From: CAZBSE01 sp964561115
Lineage (GTDB): Bacteria; Actinomycetota; Humimicrobiia; Humimicrobiales; Humimicrobiaceae
Direction of reading: 5' to 3'
Assembly: GCA_964561115.1 (NCBI GenBank)
Contig: CAZLOE010000029.1
Coordinates: 1-16,004 of the forward strand
Length of the DNA: 16,004 nucleotides
The notes under the pieces were generated by a model. The model was not told the origin of the DNA, did not search any database, and was given only the letters and a program-made list of their open reading frames with translations. Below, in pieces: positions 6,080-13,772 of this stretch; positions within the stretch are counted from its first letter, which is position 1, and the number at the start of each line of letters is the position of its first letter. A program made the position numbers and the translations under genes.

Positions 6080-7408
6080 CTAAAAAACTTTGAAAGGAAG
6101 ATTGAATTTTCCCTTCAAGCCCGAAAATTGTTTTAACATCTGTTTGGTCTTACTGAACTGTTTCAGCAGTTTGTTCACTTCCGATACCGAGCTTCCGCTA
6201 CCCTTTGCTATCCTCTTTTTCCTGCTGCCGTTGATAATATTAGGCTTTCTTCTCTCTTCTACTGTCATAGAATTGATTATAGCTTCTACGCGGCCCAGTT
6301 GTGAATCATCCAGATTAACATTTTTAAATACCTTATTTTTATTGGGTATGGGCATCATCGATAATATCTTATCCAGTGAACCTATCTTTTTTATGCTCTT
6401 CAGCTGCTCCACAAAATCCTCAAAATTCAATTCATCTCTATAGATCTTTTCCTCTATCTTCTTTGCTTCTTTTTCGCTTACTGCCTTTTCCGCCTTTTCG
6501 ATCAAAGTCAGGACGTCTCCCTTGCCCAGTATCCTTGAAGCTATTCTATCCGGATGAAATATATCAAAATCTTCAACCTTCTCTCCGTTTGACATAAATT
6601 TTATGGGTTTTTTCACCACGTGGTAAACCGATAATGCAGCGCCTCCCCTGGTATCACTATCTAATTTAGTCAGTATTATTCCGTCACATTCGACTTTCCG
6701 GTTAAAACTGAAAGCAATATTTACCGCCTCCTGACCGGTCATGGAATCCAGTACCAGATATACCTGATGCGGACTGGTCTTTTTCTTTATATTTGCAATC
6801 TCGTTCATCATATCTTCATCAATATGAAGCCTTCCTGCGGTGTCTATTATGATCACATCGCTTCCTGATCTCTTAAAAGATTCCAGGCCCTTTACTGATA
6901 TAGTCACAGGATCAGATTTTTCCATGGAATAAACATCCACATCTATATCCTTTGCCATATCCTCCAGCTGCAGTACTGCTGCCGGCCGGTACACATCTGC
7001 AGCTACTATGGATACCTTTTTGGCAAATTTGGTTTTTAAGAAATTAGCTAATTTTATGACCGATGAAGTCTTTCCGGAACCCTGAAGACCTACTGTCATT
7101 ATAATTGTAGGACCCTTTGCAGCAAAATTAATACTACCGCTGCTCGACCCAAGCATTTTTATAATCTCTTCATTCACTATTTTTACCACCTGCTGATAGG
7201 GAGTCAGGCTCTCCAGTATCTTCTCACCCAGCGCTTTTGCCTTTACGTTATCCAGAAATTCTTTTACCACTTTAAAATTTACATCAGCCTCAAGAAGCGT
7301 CAGTTTGATTTCCCTTAAGGCGCTGTCAAGGTCGCCGGCGTTTAATTTGCCTTTATTTTTTATTTTGGAAAAAAGATCTTCAAATTTTTTTGTAAGCAGA
7401 TCAAACAT
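6080..7408 (-). CDS. ffh: Signal recognition particle protein Ffh (SRP54)
   Basis: This 442-residue protein has the N-G-M layout of Ffh. The N domain covers about 1-90. The GTPase domain has GLQGSGKT at 107-114, DVYRPAA at 138-144, DTAGR at 189-193 and TKLD at 247-250. The M domain follows from about 297, including INGSRKKRIAKGSG-SVSEVNKLLKQF, the SRP RNA-binding segment. Ffh with 4.5S RNA delivers nascent membrane and secreted proteins to FtsY. The ATG has AAGGAG nine bases upstream, 33 bases after the ftsY stop. The M domain has only four methionines, which is low for a domain named for them. Confidence 0.97.
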   Translation of the reverse strand: MFDLLTKKFEDLFSKIKNKGKLNAGDLDSALREIKLTLLEADVNFKVVKEFLDNVKAKALGEKILESLTPYQQVVKIVNEEIIKMLGSSSGSINFAAKGPTIIMTVGLQGSGKTSSVIKLANFLKTKFAKKVSIVAADVYRPAAVLQLEDMAKDIDVDVYSMEKSDPVTISVKGLESFKRSGSDVIIIDTAGRLHIDEDMMNEIANIKKKTSPHQVYLVLDSMTGQEAVNIAFSFNRKVECDGIILTKLDSDTRGGAALSVYHVVKKPIKFMSNGEKVEDFDIFHPDRIASRILGKGDVLTLIEKAEKAVSEKEAKKIEEKIYRDELNFEDFVEQLKSIKKIGSLDKILSMMPIPNKNKVFKNVNLDDSQLGRVEAIINSMTVEERRKPNIINGSRKKRIAKGSGSSVSEVNKLLKQFSKTKQMLKQFSGLKGKFNLPFKVF

Positions 7409-7441
7409 CTTACAAAACTCCTTCTTATCTACAGATTAAAA

Positions 7442-8314
7442 TCAGGAAAATATCATCTCGGTAAATTTGACCGGGTCAAAATAAGATATGTCCTCAAGCT
7501 TCTCACCATTGGTCACCATTTTTATAGGAATACCCAGGTCATTTTTTATAGTAAGTACTATTCCCCCTCTTGAAGTACTGTCAGTCTTGGTAAGAATAAT
7601 CCCTGTAAGATCCAGTGCTACGTTAAACAGCTCAGCTTGAATCCTTGCATTCTGACCTGTGGTCGAATCAACTACCAGCAGTATTTCGTCAACTTCCCTG
7701 TCAATCCTCCTGCTGACCACTTTTTTTATCTTCTTAAGCTCCTCCATCAGATTATAGGACGTCTGCATTCTTCCAGCGGTATCGATTATAACTAGGTCAA
7801 CACCCCTGGCCTTTGCTTTTTCTACACTGTCATAGACTACTGCTCCTGGATCCGAAAATTTCTGATGGTAAACGATATCCAGTTTTAATTTATCCGCATA
7901 ATGCTGTATCTGTTCCACTGCGGCAGATCTGTAAGTATCAGCTGCTGATATCAATACATTTTTCCCTTCTTTTTTAAACATATTTGCCAGTTTTGCTACC
8001 GCAGTCGTCTTGCCCACACCATTTACACCTACTATTAAAAATACTGTTGGCGGACTGGGAGACAGATTTAATTTACTGGTCCCATCACTGCTCAAGATCC
8101 CTACTATCTGCTTCTTCAGCAGGGTTTTTACTTTTTCCAGATCATTTATGTTTTCCCGATAAACTTGATCTTTTACTTCTTCCAATATCTTTCCTGCAGT
8201 ATTTATGCTTATATCGCTTGACACCATCTGTTCTTCAAGCTCGTCCCAGAATGACTGGCGGTTATCTTTAAACTTATTCCATATATGACTTAGATTTTTA
8301 ATTAACTTCCGCAT
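7442..8314 (-). CDS. ftsY: Signal recognition particle receptor FtsY
   Basis: From the ATG at 8314 the product is 290 residues: an NG-domain receptor GTPase without the long acidic A domain of proteobacterial FtsY. Motifs (numbered from this ATG) are GVNGVGKTT at 96-104, DTYRSAAVEQ at 126-135, DTAGR at 178-182 and TKTDSTSRGG at 242-251. The guanine-specificity motif is TKTD rather than the usual TKLD. FtsY receives the SRP-ribosome complex at the membrane and reciprocally activates GTP hydrolysis with Ffh, encoded next door. The gene begins inside the end of smc, overlapping by 17 bases. A TTG at 8323 would add three residues and is the alternative start. Confidence 0.95.
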   Translation of the reverse strand: MRKLIKNLSHIWNKFKDNRQSFWDELEEQMVSSDISINTAGKILEEVKDQVYRENINDLEKVKTLLKKQIVGILSSDGTSKLNLSPSPPTVFLIVGVNGVGKTTAVAKLANMFKKEGKNVLISAADTYRSAAVEQIQHYADKLKLDIVYHQKFSDPGAVVYDSVEKAKARGVDLVIIDTAGRMQTSYNLMEELKKIKKVVSRRIDREVDEILLVVDSTTGQNARIQAELFNVALDLTGIILTKTDSTSRGGIVLTIKNDLGIPIKMVTNGEKLEDISYFDPVKFTEMIFS

Positions 8315-10616
8315 ATTTTTCAATCTTTTCCGAAACTATCTTAGAAATACCGTTTGACTGCATGGTTACACCGTAAATGGTATCTGCTACTTCCATAGTC
8401 CGCTTCTGGTGAGTGATTATTATTATCTGCTGCTTTTCGGAAAATTTTTTTACTAAAGTCAAAAACCTCCCGATATTGACATCATCCAGTGAAGCATCTA
8501 CTTCATCAAAAACATAAAAAGGTGAAGGATTTATAGAATATATAGAGAAAAGAAAGGCCATGGAAACCAGAGATTTCTCACCGCCGGAAAGTAGCGATAT
8601 GGGGACAAACTTGTTATTTCCTATATCTACCTTAAGATCAATACCTATTTCGTCACTATCGGCTTCACGGTTTTTCTCCAGCGCCATCTCACCCTCGCCC
8701 AGCGGAAAAAGGATCTTAAAATAGTTGCCAAAACATCTGTTTATCTCATCAAACTTTTTATAAAAGAAATCTGCTATTTTTTTATTAATATCTTTGATCA
8801 GCTCCTCCAGATTCTTCCCGCTTTCAATAAGATCAAGTCTCTGCTTTGCTAAAAAGTCGAATCTCTTTTTTATTTTGCCGTACTCTACAGCCGCATTTGG
8901 ATTTACGCTTCCGTATCTTTTTATTTGGCTTTTAAGTTTTTTTACCCTTTCCTGTGACTGTGCTATATCTGAACAGGGACTATAGCTTTTAAGAGCATAT
9001 TCCATCGATAGATTATAATCATCTGAAATACTGTCAGTTATTATTTTCACCTTTTCTTTTATCTGCTCTTTTTTTAGATCAGCTTTATATATATTATTTT
9101 CCAGGTTTAATCTGAATGTATTTAATTGGTCTTTCTTACCATCAAACTCGCTGATCCTGCTCCTGTCGTTTGAAAGTAAATCTTTTCCTCTCTCAAATTC
9201 AGGGTAAAGGCTGCTTTTTATTTTTCCCGAAGCTGATATATACTTATTTAGGATCAAAGAAATCTTTTGCGATCTCTTTAAATTGATCATACAGATTTCT
9301 TTAACCGCCTTAACACGGTCCAGCCTTTCCTTAAAACCAGCTACTTTCTTTCCGCTTTTTTTATTCAACTCCTCACTATGATTTCCTGAAATCCTATCCC
9401 TTAGGCCTTTTTCGGCTTTCTTGTTTAAACTTTTTAATTCCTCTTGGATTAATCTGCTTTCATTTTCAATATAATCTGAAATTTTCTCATCTTTTATTTT
9501 TTCTTTTAATTTTGTCATAAAATTTAAAATAAGCCCGTCGACTTTTTTAAGCCCTTTTGAGATTTCCTTATAATAAGCAACACCAGCGTTATCTGATTCT
9601 TGACTGGTACCTTCCTCCATACTTTTTGTGCTGCTTTTAAATCCGGCAAGTTCCAGATCAAACATATTGTATAAGGTACCAAATAAATTCTTTTTGCTTT
9701 CTATCAAAGCTGCAATACTGCTTATTTGATCCCTTTCTGAATTAAACCGGTCAGTCTTATTCTTCCAGAATTCATACTCGCTGGCCTTTTTATCAATAAG
9801 CTTTAAAAGATCTTCTCTTTCATTTTCTACCCTTAAAATCTCTTCCTCAGTTTCTTTCAGTTTTCTTTTGCTGTCTTCATAGCTTTGATTTTCGCTTTCC
9901 CAATTTTTATTTAATCTTTTTAGACGGGCAATAAAAAGGGATATTTCTTCATTTTTTAGCGAATTTGATATTTCGGCATACTTTTGAGCTCTTTTTGCCT
10001 CGATCTCAAGGGGATCCATAGTCCTTTTTATTTCTTCCATCAAATCATTTACTCTATCAATATCATTTCTTACTTTCTGAAGCTTGACTATAGATTTATC
10101 TCTCCTGTTTTTATGTTTTGATATCCCCAGTATCTCGTCTATTATTATTTTCCTTTCAACGGGTTTAAGTACTGCAATATCATTTATCTGTCCCTGATTG
10201 ACTATGATATTCAATCCCTTGCCTATCCCGCTGTCAGCAGTCATCTCCTGGATGTCAAGCAACCTGCATGGTGATGAATTAATAAAATATTCACTTCCCC
10301 CTCTTGAAAATACCCTGCGGGTAAATTTGACATCTCTGAATTCCGTATTAAACAGATTGTCAGAGTTATCAAACATTAGAGAGACTTCTGCAATCCCCAT
10401 TTCTTCTTCTTTGCTTCTAAAAATGACATCTCCCATAGAGCTCCCCCTTAGCGACTTAGGGCTCTGTTCTCCTAAAACCCAGGATACTGCATCTGCTATA
10501 TTGCTTTTTCCGCTCCCATTGGGCCCTACAATTATACTGATACCAGGTTCAAAGAATAGCTGGCTTTTGTTTTTAAAAGATTTAAACCCCCGGAGAGTCA
10601 TGTGTTTTAAATACAA
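8298..10616 (-). CDS. smc: Short SMC-family chromosome segregation ATPase, no recognisable hinge
   Basis: The 772-residue protein has both SMC head halves. The N-terminal half has Walker A GPNGSGKS at 31-38, SPKSLRG at 52-58 and a Q-loop near NQGQI (140-144). The C-terminal half has KRYGSVNPNAAVEYG at about 566-580, signature LSGGEKS at 676-682, Walker B YVFDEVDASLDD at 701-712 and the H-loop ITH at 734-736. Bacterial SMC is normally near 1150-1200 residues. Here only about 400 residues separate the heads, mostly charged helical sequence, and I find no glycine-rich hinge domain and no Rad50-like CxxC hook. The reading frame is uninterrupted. SMC folds and segregates chromosomes, usually with ScpA/ScpB. 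The TTG start at 10616 is chosen because MYLKHMTLRGFKSF aligns with SMC N-termini and AAGGA lies seven bases upstream. Position between rnc and ftsY is the classic smc locus. Confidence 0.93.
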   Translation of the reverse strand: MYLKHMTLRGFKSFKNKSQLFFEPGISIIVGPNGSGKSNIADAVSWVLGEQSPKSLRGSSMGDVIFRSKEEEMGIAEVSLMFDNSDNLFNTEFRDVKFTRRVFSRGGSEYFINSSPCRLLDIQEMTADSGIGKGLNIIVNQGQINDIAVLKPVERKIIIDEILGISKHKNRRDKSIVKLQKVRNDIDRVNDLMEEIKRTMDPLEIEAKRAQKYAEISNSLKNEEISLFIARLKRLNKNWESENQSYEDSKRKLKETEEEILRVENEREDLLKLIDKKASEYEFWKNKTDRFNSERDQISSIAALIESKKNLFGTLYNMFDLELAGFKSSTKSMEEGTSQESDNAGVAYYKEISKGLKKVDGLILNFMTKLKEKIKDEKISDYIENESRLIQEELKSLNKKAEKGLRDRISGNHSEELNKKSGKKVAGFKERLDRVKAVKEICMINLKRSQKISLILNKYISASGKIKSSLYPEFERGKDLLSNDRSRISEFDGKKDQLNTFRLNLENNIYKADLKKEQIKEKVKIITDSISDDYNLSMEYALKSYSPCSDIAQSQERVKKLKSQIKRYGSVNPNAAVEYGKIKKRFDFLAKQRLDLIESGKNLEELIKDINKKIADFFYKKFDEINRCFGNYFKILFPLGEGEMALEKNREADSDEIGIDLKVDIGNNKFVPISLLSGGEKSLVSMAFLFSIYSINPSPFYVFDEVDASLDDVNIGRFLTLVKKFSEKQQIIIITHQKRTMEVADTIYGVTMQSNGISKIVSEKIEKYAEVN

Positions 10617-10623
10617 TTTTTTA

Positions 10624-10628
10624 TCCTT
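10624..10628 (-). promoter_or_regulatory. Shine-Dalgarno site fixing the TTG start of smc
   Basis: AAGGA on the minus strand lies seven bases before TTG at 10616-10614. The nearest ATG, at codon 6, would trim residues that align with other SMC N-termini and has no better site. Confidence 0.75.
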
Positions 10629-10635
10629 GCAAAGA

Positions 10636-11352
10636 TTATAATTTTAAATTATATAGTTTTTTCAAAGTATTTTTCGCAGCATCCTGTTCGGATTCCTTTT
10701 TGCTTTTACCTTCACCTTTCCCGATTATCTTATCACCAAGCATTACTGCGGAATAAAAGGACTTATCATGATCGGGACCTCTGGATCTGACCATTTTGTA
10801 TCTGGCAAGCTTGGAATAGTCCGCCTGGATGACTTCCTGTAGATAAGTCTTGTAATCCAAAATCCCCGGTTTCTTTATCATGTCTTCGATCTTCTTTTTA
10901 TACCTTTTTAAAACCCAGTTTAATGCAAAATCAATTCCCTTATTAATATAAACAGCACCGATAAGAGCCTCAAAGCAGTCTGCCAGGATAGATACTTTTT
11001 CCCTTCCCCCGCATAGTTCTTCATTCTCACTTAACAGTATATGCTGGCCTATTTTTATTTCCCGGGCCATTTCCGAAAGCATCTTCTTATTAATCAAAAA
11101 AGCTCTTATTTTAGCCATCTTACCTTCAGTAAAATGGCCGTATTCTTTATACAGGTATGATGTAATGATAAAAGAAAGTATGCTGTCACCCAGGAATTCA
11201 AGCTGTTCGTTCCCCCGTGATTTAATGTTGATCAGACGTGCATATGATCTGTGAGTCAAACTCTGTATATAAATATCTAAATCAACAGCATTGATATCTA
11301 TGCTTTTCAGCCAGTTCTTTACATTAGTCCTCTGCAATTTTCTATTTTTCAT
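10636..11352 (-). CDS. rnc: Ribonuclease III
   Basis: This 238-residue protein has an N-terminal RNase III domain and a C-terminal double-stranded RNA-binding domain. The signature NEQLEFLGDSIL at 48-59 supplies E49, E52 and D56, and ADCFEALIGAVY at 124-135 supplies D125 and E128, the metal-binding acidic residues. The dsRBD covers about 166-236, with DYKTYLQEVIQ at its start and a basic GKGEGKSKKESEQDAAK segment. It processes rRNA precursors and structured mRNAs. It sits between acpP and smc in the conserved Gram-positive-type order. The ATG at 11352 has only a weak, distant purine stretch upstream. Confidence 0.97.
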   Translation of the reverse strand: MKNRKLQRTNVKNWLKSIDINAVDLDIYIQSLTHRSYARLINIKSRGNEQLEFLGDSILSFIITSYLYKEYGHFTEGKMAKIRAFLINKKMLSEMAREIKIGQHILLSENEELCGGREKVSILADCFEALIGAVYINKGIDFALNWVLKRYKKKIEDMIKKPGILDYKTYLQEVIQADYSKLARYKMVRSRGPDHDKSFYSAVMLGDKIIGKGEGKSKKESEQDAAKNTLKKLYNLKL

Positions 11353-11410
11353 TAAACAAGTTTCGCCGCCTTATTTAGCTGCAGAACTTTTTTATATCTT
11401 TAAAACGCCC

Positions 11411-11647
11411 TTACTTCTTGGAATGGGCCTCAATATAGTCCAGAGCATCCTTTACTGTAATAATTTTTTCGGCATCCTCATCACTTATCTCTATATCAAA
11501 TTTATCTTCTAATGCCATGATAAGCTCAACCAGATCCAGTGAATCAGCTCCAAGGTCATCAATGAATTTACTTTCAGCCTTTATATCTTCTGACTTAACA
11601 CCAAGTACATCGACCAGAATTTCTTTAAGCTTGTCAAAATTCTCCAT
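11411..11647 (-). CDS. acpP: Acyl carrier protein
   Basis: The 78-residue acidic protein is a canonical acyl carrier protein. The 4'-phosphopantetheine site is S36 in DDLGADSLDLVEL. It carries growing acyl chains in fatty acid synthesis and donates them to PlsX, encoded immediately upstream. The ATG at 11647 has AGGAG five bases before it. The 58-base gap to rnc shows no clear terminator, so acpP and rnc may be co-transcribed. Confidence 0.97.
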   Translation of the reverse strand: MENFDKLKEILVDVLGVKSEDIKAESKFIDDLGADSLDLVELIMALEDKFDIEISDEDAEKIITVKDALDYIEAHSKK

Positions 11648-11673
11648 TATTACTCCTTTTGTCCTTGTTTAAG

Positions 11674-12690
11674 TTATTTTTTATTAATTTCTTTACCAAT
11701 TTTTACAGTCAAATTGGTATTTAAACCCTCCACAGCAACTTTTATGGCATTCTTAGTTGCTCTGGCTTTTGAACTTCCATGAGAAATGATCACCAGTTCC
11801 TTAAGTCCTAAGAGTTGTGCACCTCCGTATTCCTCATAATCAAATTTTTTCTTCATTTTAATAAAAGAGCTCTTAAGACCAAGGACCGAGAGTTTGCTTA
11901 ATAAATTGGCGGTCAACACTCTTTTTATTTCCTTAAAAAACAGATTTGCCAGACCTTCTATGGACTTTAAAATCACATTTCCTACAAAGCCGTCACAAAC
12001 CGCTACATCCGCTCCGCCGTTAAACATTTCTCTGCCTTCAATATTCCCCATAAAATTAATATTTGAACAGCTCTTAAGCAGCCCGTGGCTTTCGACTGCA
12101 AGCTCACTTCCCTTCTTTTCTTCTTCGCCAATATTCACCAGGGCTACTCTCGGATTATCTATCCCTAATATGTTTTCAGCATAAACTTTCCCCATTATAG
12201 CAAATTGCAAAAGATAACGGGGCTTGCAATCAGCATTGGCGCCTGCATCTATCAATACAAATTTTTTGTCCGAAAGCGGTACCACCACTGCAATAGCTGG
12301 CCTTGCTATATTCTCTATTCTTCTTATATTAAACAGGGAGCATGCCATGACCGCGCCTGTGTTGCCGGCAGAAAGAAAAGCACTTCTGCTGGTCTTTGAT
12401 ACAAGCTGTGAACCTATAAAAATAGAAGAATCTCTTTTTTTTCTCAACACTTCCGACGGTGATTCATCCATGCTGACTTCCTGGGAGCTTTCTATGATCT
12501 CAATGCCTTCCAGATCCAGCCTGTTGGAACCAGCAGCTTCCTTTATTCTCTTTCCGCTGCCTACCAGCTTTATCTTTATTCCAGGAAAATGCTTTGCTTC
12601 TACAGCACCCTTTACAATCTCTTCGGGAGCAAAATCCCCTCCCATTGCATCTATAACCACCGTATGGTCATTTAAATCAAATTCCGCCAT
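11674..12690 (-). CDS. plsX: Phosphate acyltransferase PlsX
   Basis: This 338-residue protein matches PlsX, which converts acyl-ACP and phosphate to acyl-phosphate, the donor used by PlsY to begin phospholipid synthesis. The N-terminal VVIDAMGGDFAPEEIVKGA (11-29) is diagnostic. Further conserved segments include SAGNTGAVMA, IARPAIAVVVP, LIDAGANADCKP, NIGEEEKKGSEL, CDGFVGNVILKS and YGGAQLLGLK near the C-terminus. It is a peripheral membrane enzyme. The ATG at 12690 lies 16 bases after the preceding stop. The usual rpmF or fapR neighbour is replaced by an acyl-CoA synthetase/DRTGG pair. Confidence 0.96.
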   Translation of the reverse strand: MAEFDLNDHTVVIDAMGGDFAPEEIVKGAVEAKHFPGIKIKLVGSGKRIKEAAGSNRLDLEGIEIIESSQEVSMDESPSEVLRKKRDSSIFIGSQLVSKTSRSAFLSAGNTGAVMACSLFNIRRIENIARPAIAVVVPLSDKKFVLIDAGANADCKPRYLLQFAIMGKVYAENILGIDNPRVALVNIGEEEKKGSELAVESHGLLKSCSNINFMGNIEGREMFNGGADVAVCDGFVGNVILKSIEGLANLFFKEIKRVLTANLLSKLSVLGLKSSFIKMKKKFDYEEYGGAQLLGLKELVIISHGSSKARATKNAIKVAVEGLNTNLTVKIGKEINKK

Positions 12691-12706
12691 ATTATAAAAA
12701 GTTATA

Positions 12707-13771
12707 CTATTTTTTTGAAATTTCCATCAGTTTATTTATATCAACGTACTCTCTTACCACATCCACTATCTTGTCTATCTTTTTGATCTCGTGAAATCTT
12801 ACATGACCGATAATCTCTCCCACTTTTTCCACTGCAGTAAGAGTATCAAAATTAACCAGGATCATGGGAACACCCAGTTCTTCAGCTCTTCCCAGAACTA
12901 CTGTGCTCGGCTGAAAATTACCGGTAAGTATAAGACATTTGGTAGGAGTTTCAAGAGCAGCCAGTTGAACATCAGCCCTGTCTCCACCGGTTATAACTGC
13001 TTTATTTGCTTTTCTTCTAAAAAATTTGAGAGCCTGTTCCTGGCCCATTGCACCGACCATAAATGTCTCAACAAGTTCATCTACCTTATCCTGTGCACAG
13101 ATTATCTGCCCTCCTAAAAGTTCGGACATCTCCTTTATACTCACCGAAGATAACATTTTATCCGATACAATATAGCCAAAGATCTCTATTTTGTTTTTCA
13201 CCAGGAATGGTACTATCAGCTCTTCGACATATTCCAGCTGACTTCTTGGGACCCAGTTTATAATTATTCCTGCCACACAGCTGCCCAGGAACTGCTTGGC
13301 ATACAGGACCTGATCTACTATCTCAGAACTGTATTTGATCACCATAACTGCCTTAGCTCCCAGACTTTCACAGATCTTATCCGAAGATATCCCTAAAAAG
13401 TATCCATCCTCAATGCTCTTGGCTCCTTCCAAAATTATAATATCCTTGCCCTTTTGGATCTTGTTATAAGAGTTCTTGATAAGATCTATAAATCCTTTTG
13501 AAAAATTCTTATCCTTAAGACCCTCTCTATTGTATTGCTGAGTCAGTACAATAGGACATATATCCTCGAGTTCCTCCTTGACACCAAGTATATTGGAAAT
13601 ATACTGCGCATCTTCATCCGTAGTTATTCCACCTACCCGGGTTGGCAGAGTACCCACCGGTTTCATATATCCTACTTTTAGTCCTTTTTCGGCAAATAAT
13701 TTTCCCACACCTACGCACATTGAACTTTTACCAGAAAAGGGCTGGTTTGAAATAAAAAATAAAGGAATCAT
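12707..13771 (-). CDS. BioD-like P-loop plus DRTGG domain protein (phosphotransacetylase N-terminal-like)
   Basis: The 354-residue product has two modules. Residues 1-205 resemble the dethiobiotin synthetase-like P-loop domain, with SNQPFSGKSS at 8-17 (GKS kept, but the first glycine of a classical Walker A is N9) and MKPVG at 36-40. Residues about 210-315 match the DRTGG domain, with ITGGDRADVQLAALE at 260-274 and ILTGNFQPS after it. This combination forms the regulatory N-terminal part of large phosphotransacetylases, but the catalytic PTA domain is absent. GGAGG lies five bases before the ATG, and the start is one base after the stop of the ADP-forming acyl-CoA synthetase gene, implying tight coupling. 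I infer a regulatory or nucleotide-sensing role in acyl-CoA/acetate metabolism; its activity is unknown. Confidence 0.82.
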   Translation of the reverse strand: MIPLFFISNQPFSGKSSMCVGVGKLFAEKGLKVGYMKPVGTLPTRVGGITTDEDAQYISNILGVKEELEDICPIVLTQQYNREGLKDKNFSKGFIDLIKNSYNKIQKGKDIIILEGAKSIEDGYFLGISSDKICESLGAKAVMVIKYSSEIVDQVLYAKQFLGSCVAGIIINWVPRSQLEYVEELIVPFLVKNKIEIFGYIVSDKMLSSVSIKEMSELLGGQIICAQDKVDELVETFMVGAMGQEQALKFFRRKANKAVITGGDRADVQLAALETPTKCLILTGNFQPSTVVLGRAEELGVPMILVNFDTLTAVEKVGEIIGHVRFHEIKKIDKIVDVVREYVDINKLMEISKK

Positions 13772-13772
13772 T

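Noticed and set aside
8298..10616. smc as a pseudogene or frameshifted remnant
   Set aside because: The frame is continuous and both ATPase head halves retain all nucleotide-binding motifs, so shortening of the arms is more likely than decay.
10198..10641. Plus-strand open frame of 147 codons opposite the 5' end of smc
   Set aside because: It lies wholly opposite conserved SMC head sequence, shows no family motif and has no ribosome binding site worth noting; it is an antisense shadow.
10635..10665. Possible promoter for smc (TTGAAA and TATAAT)
   Set aside because: The spacer is 19 bases and the region is AT-rich coding sequence of rnc; too weak to call.
12224..12697. Plus-strand open frame of 157 codons opposite plsX
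   Set aside because: The minus strand encodes diagnostic PlsX motifs throughout; the plus-strand product is low-information and unlike any family I know.
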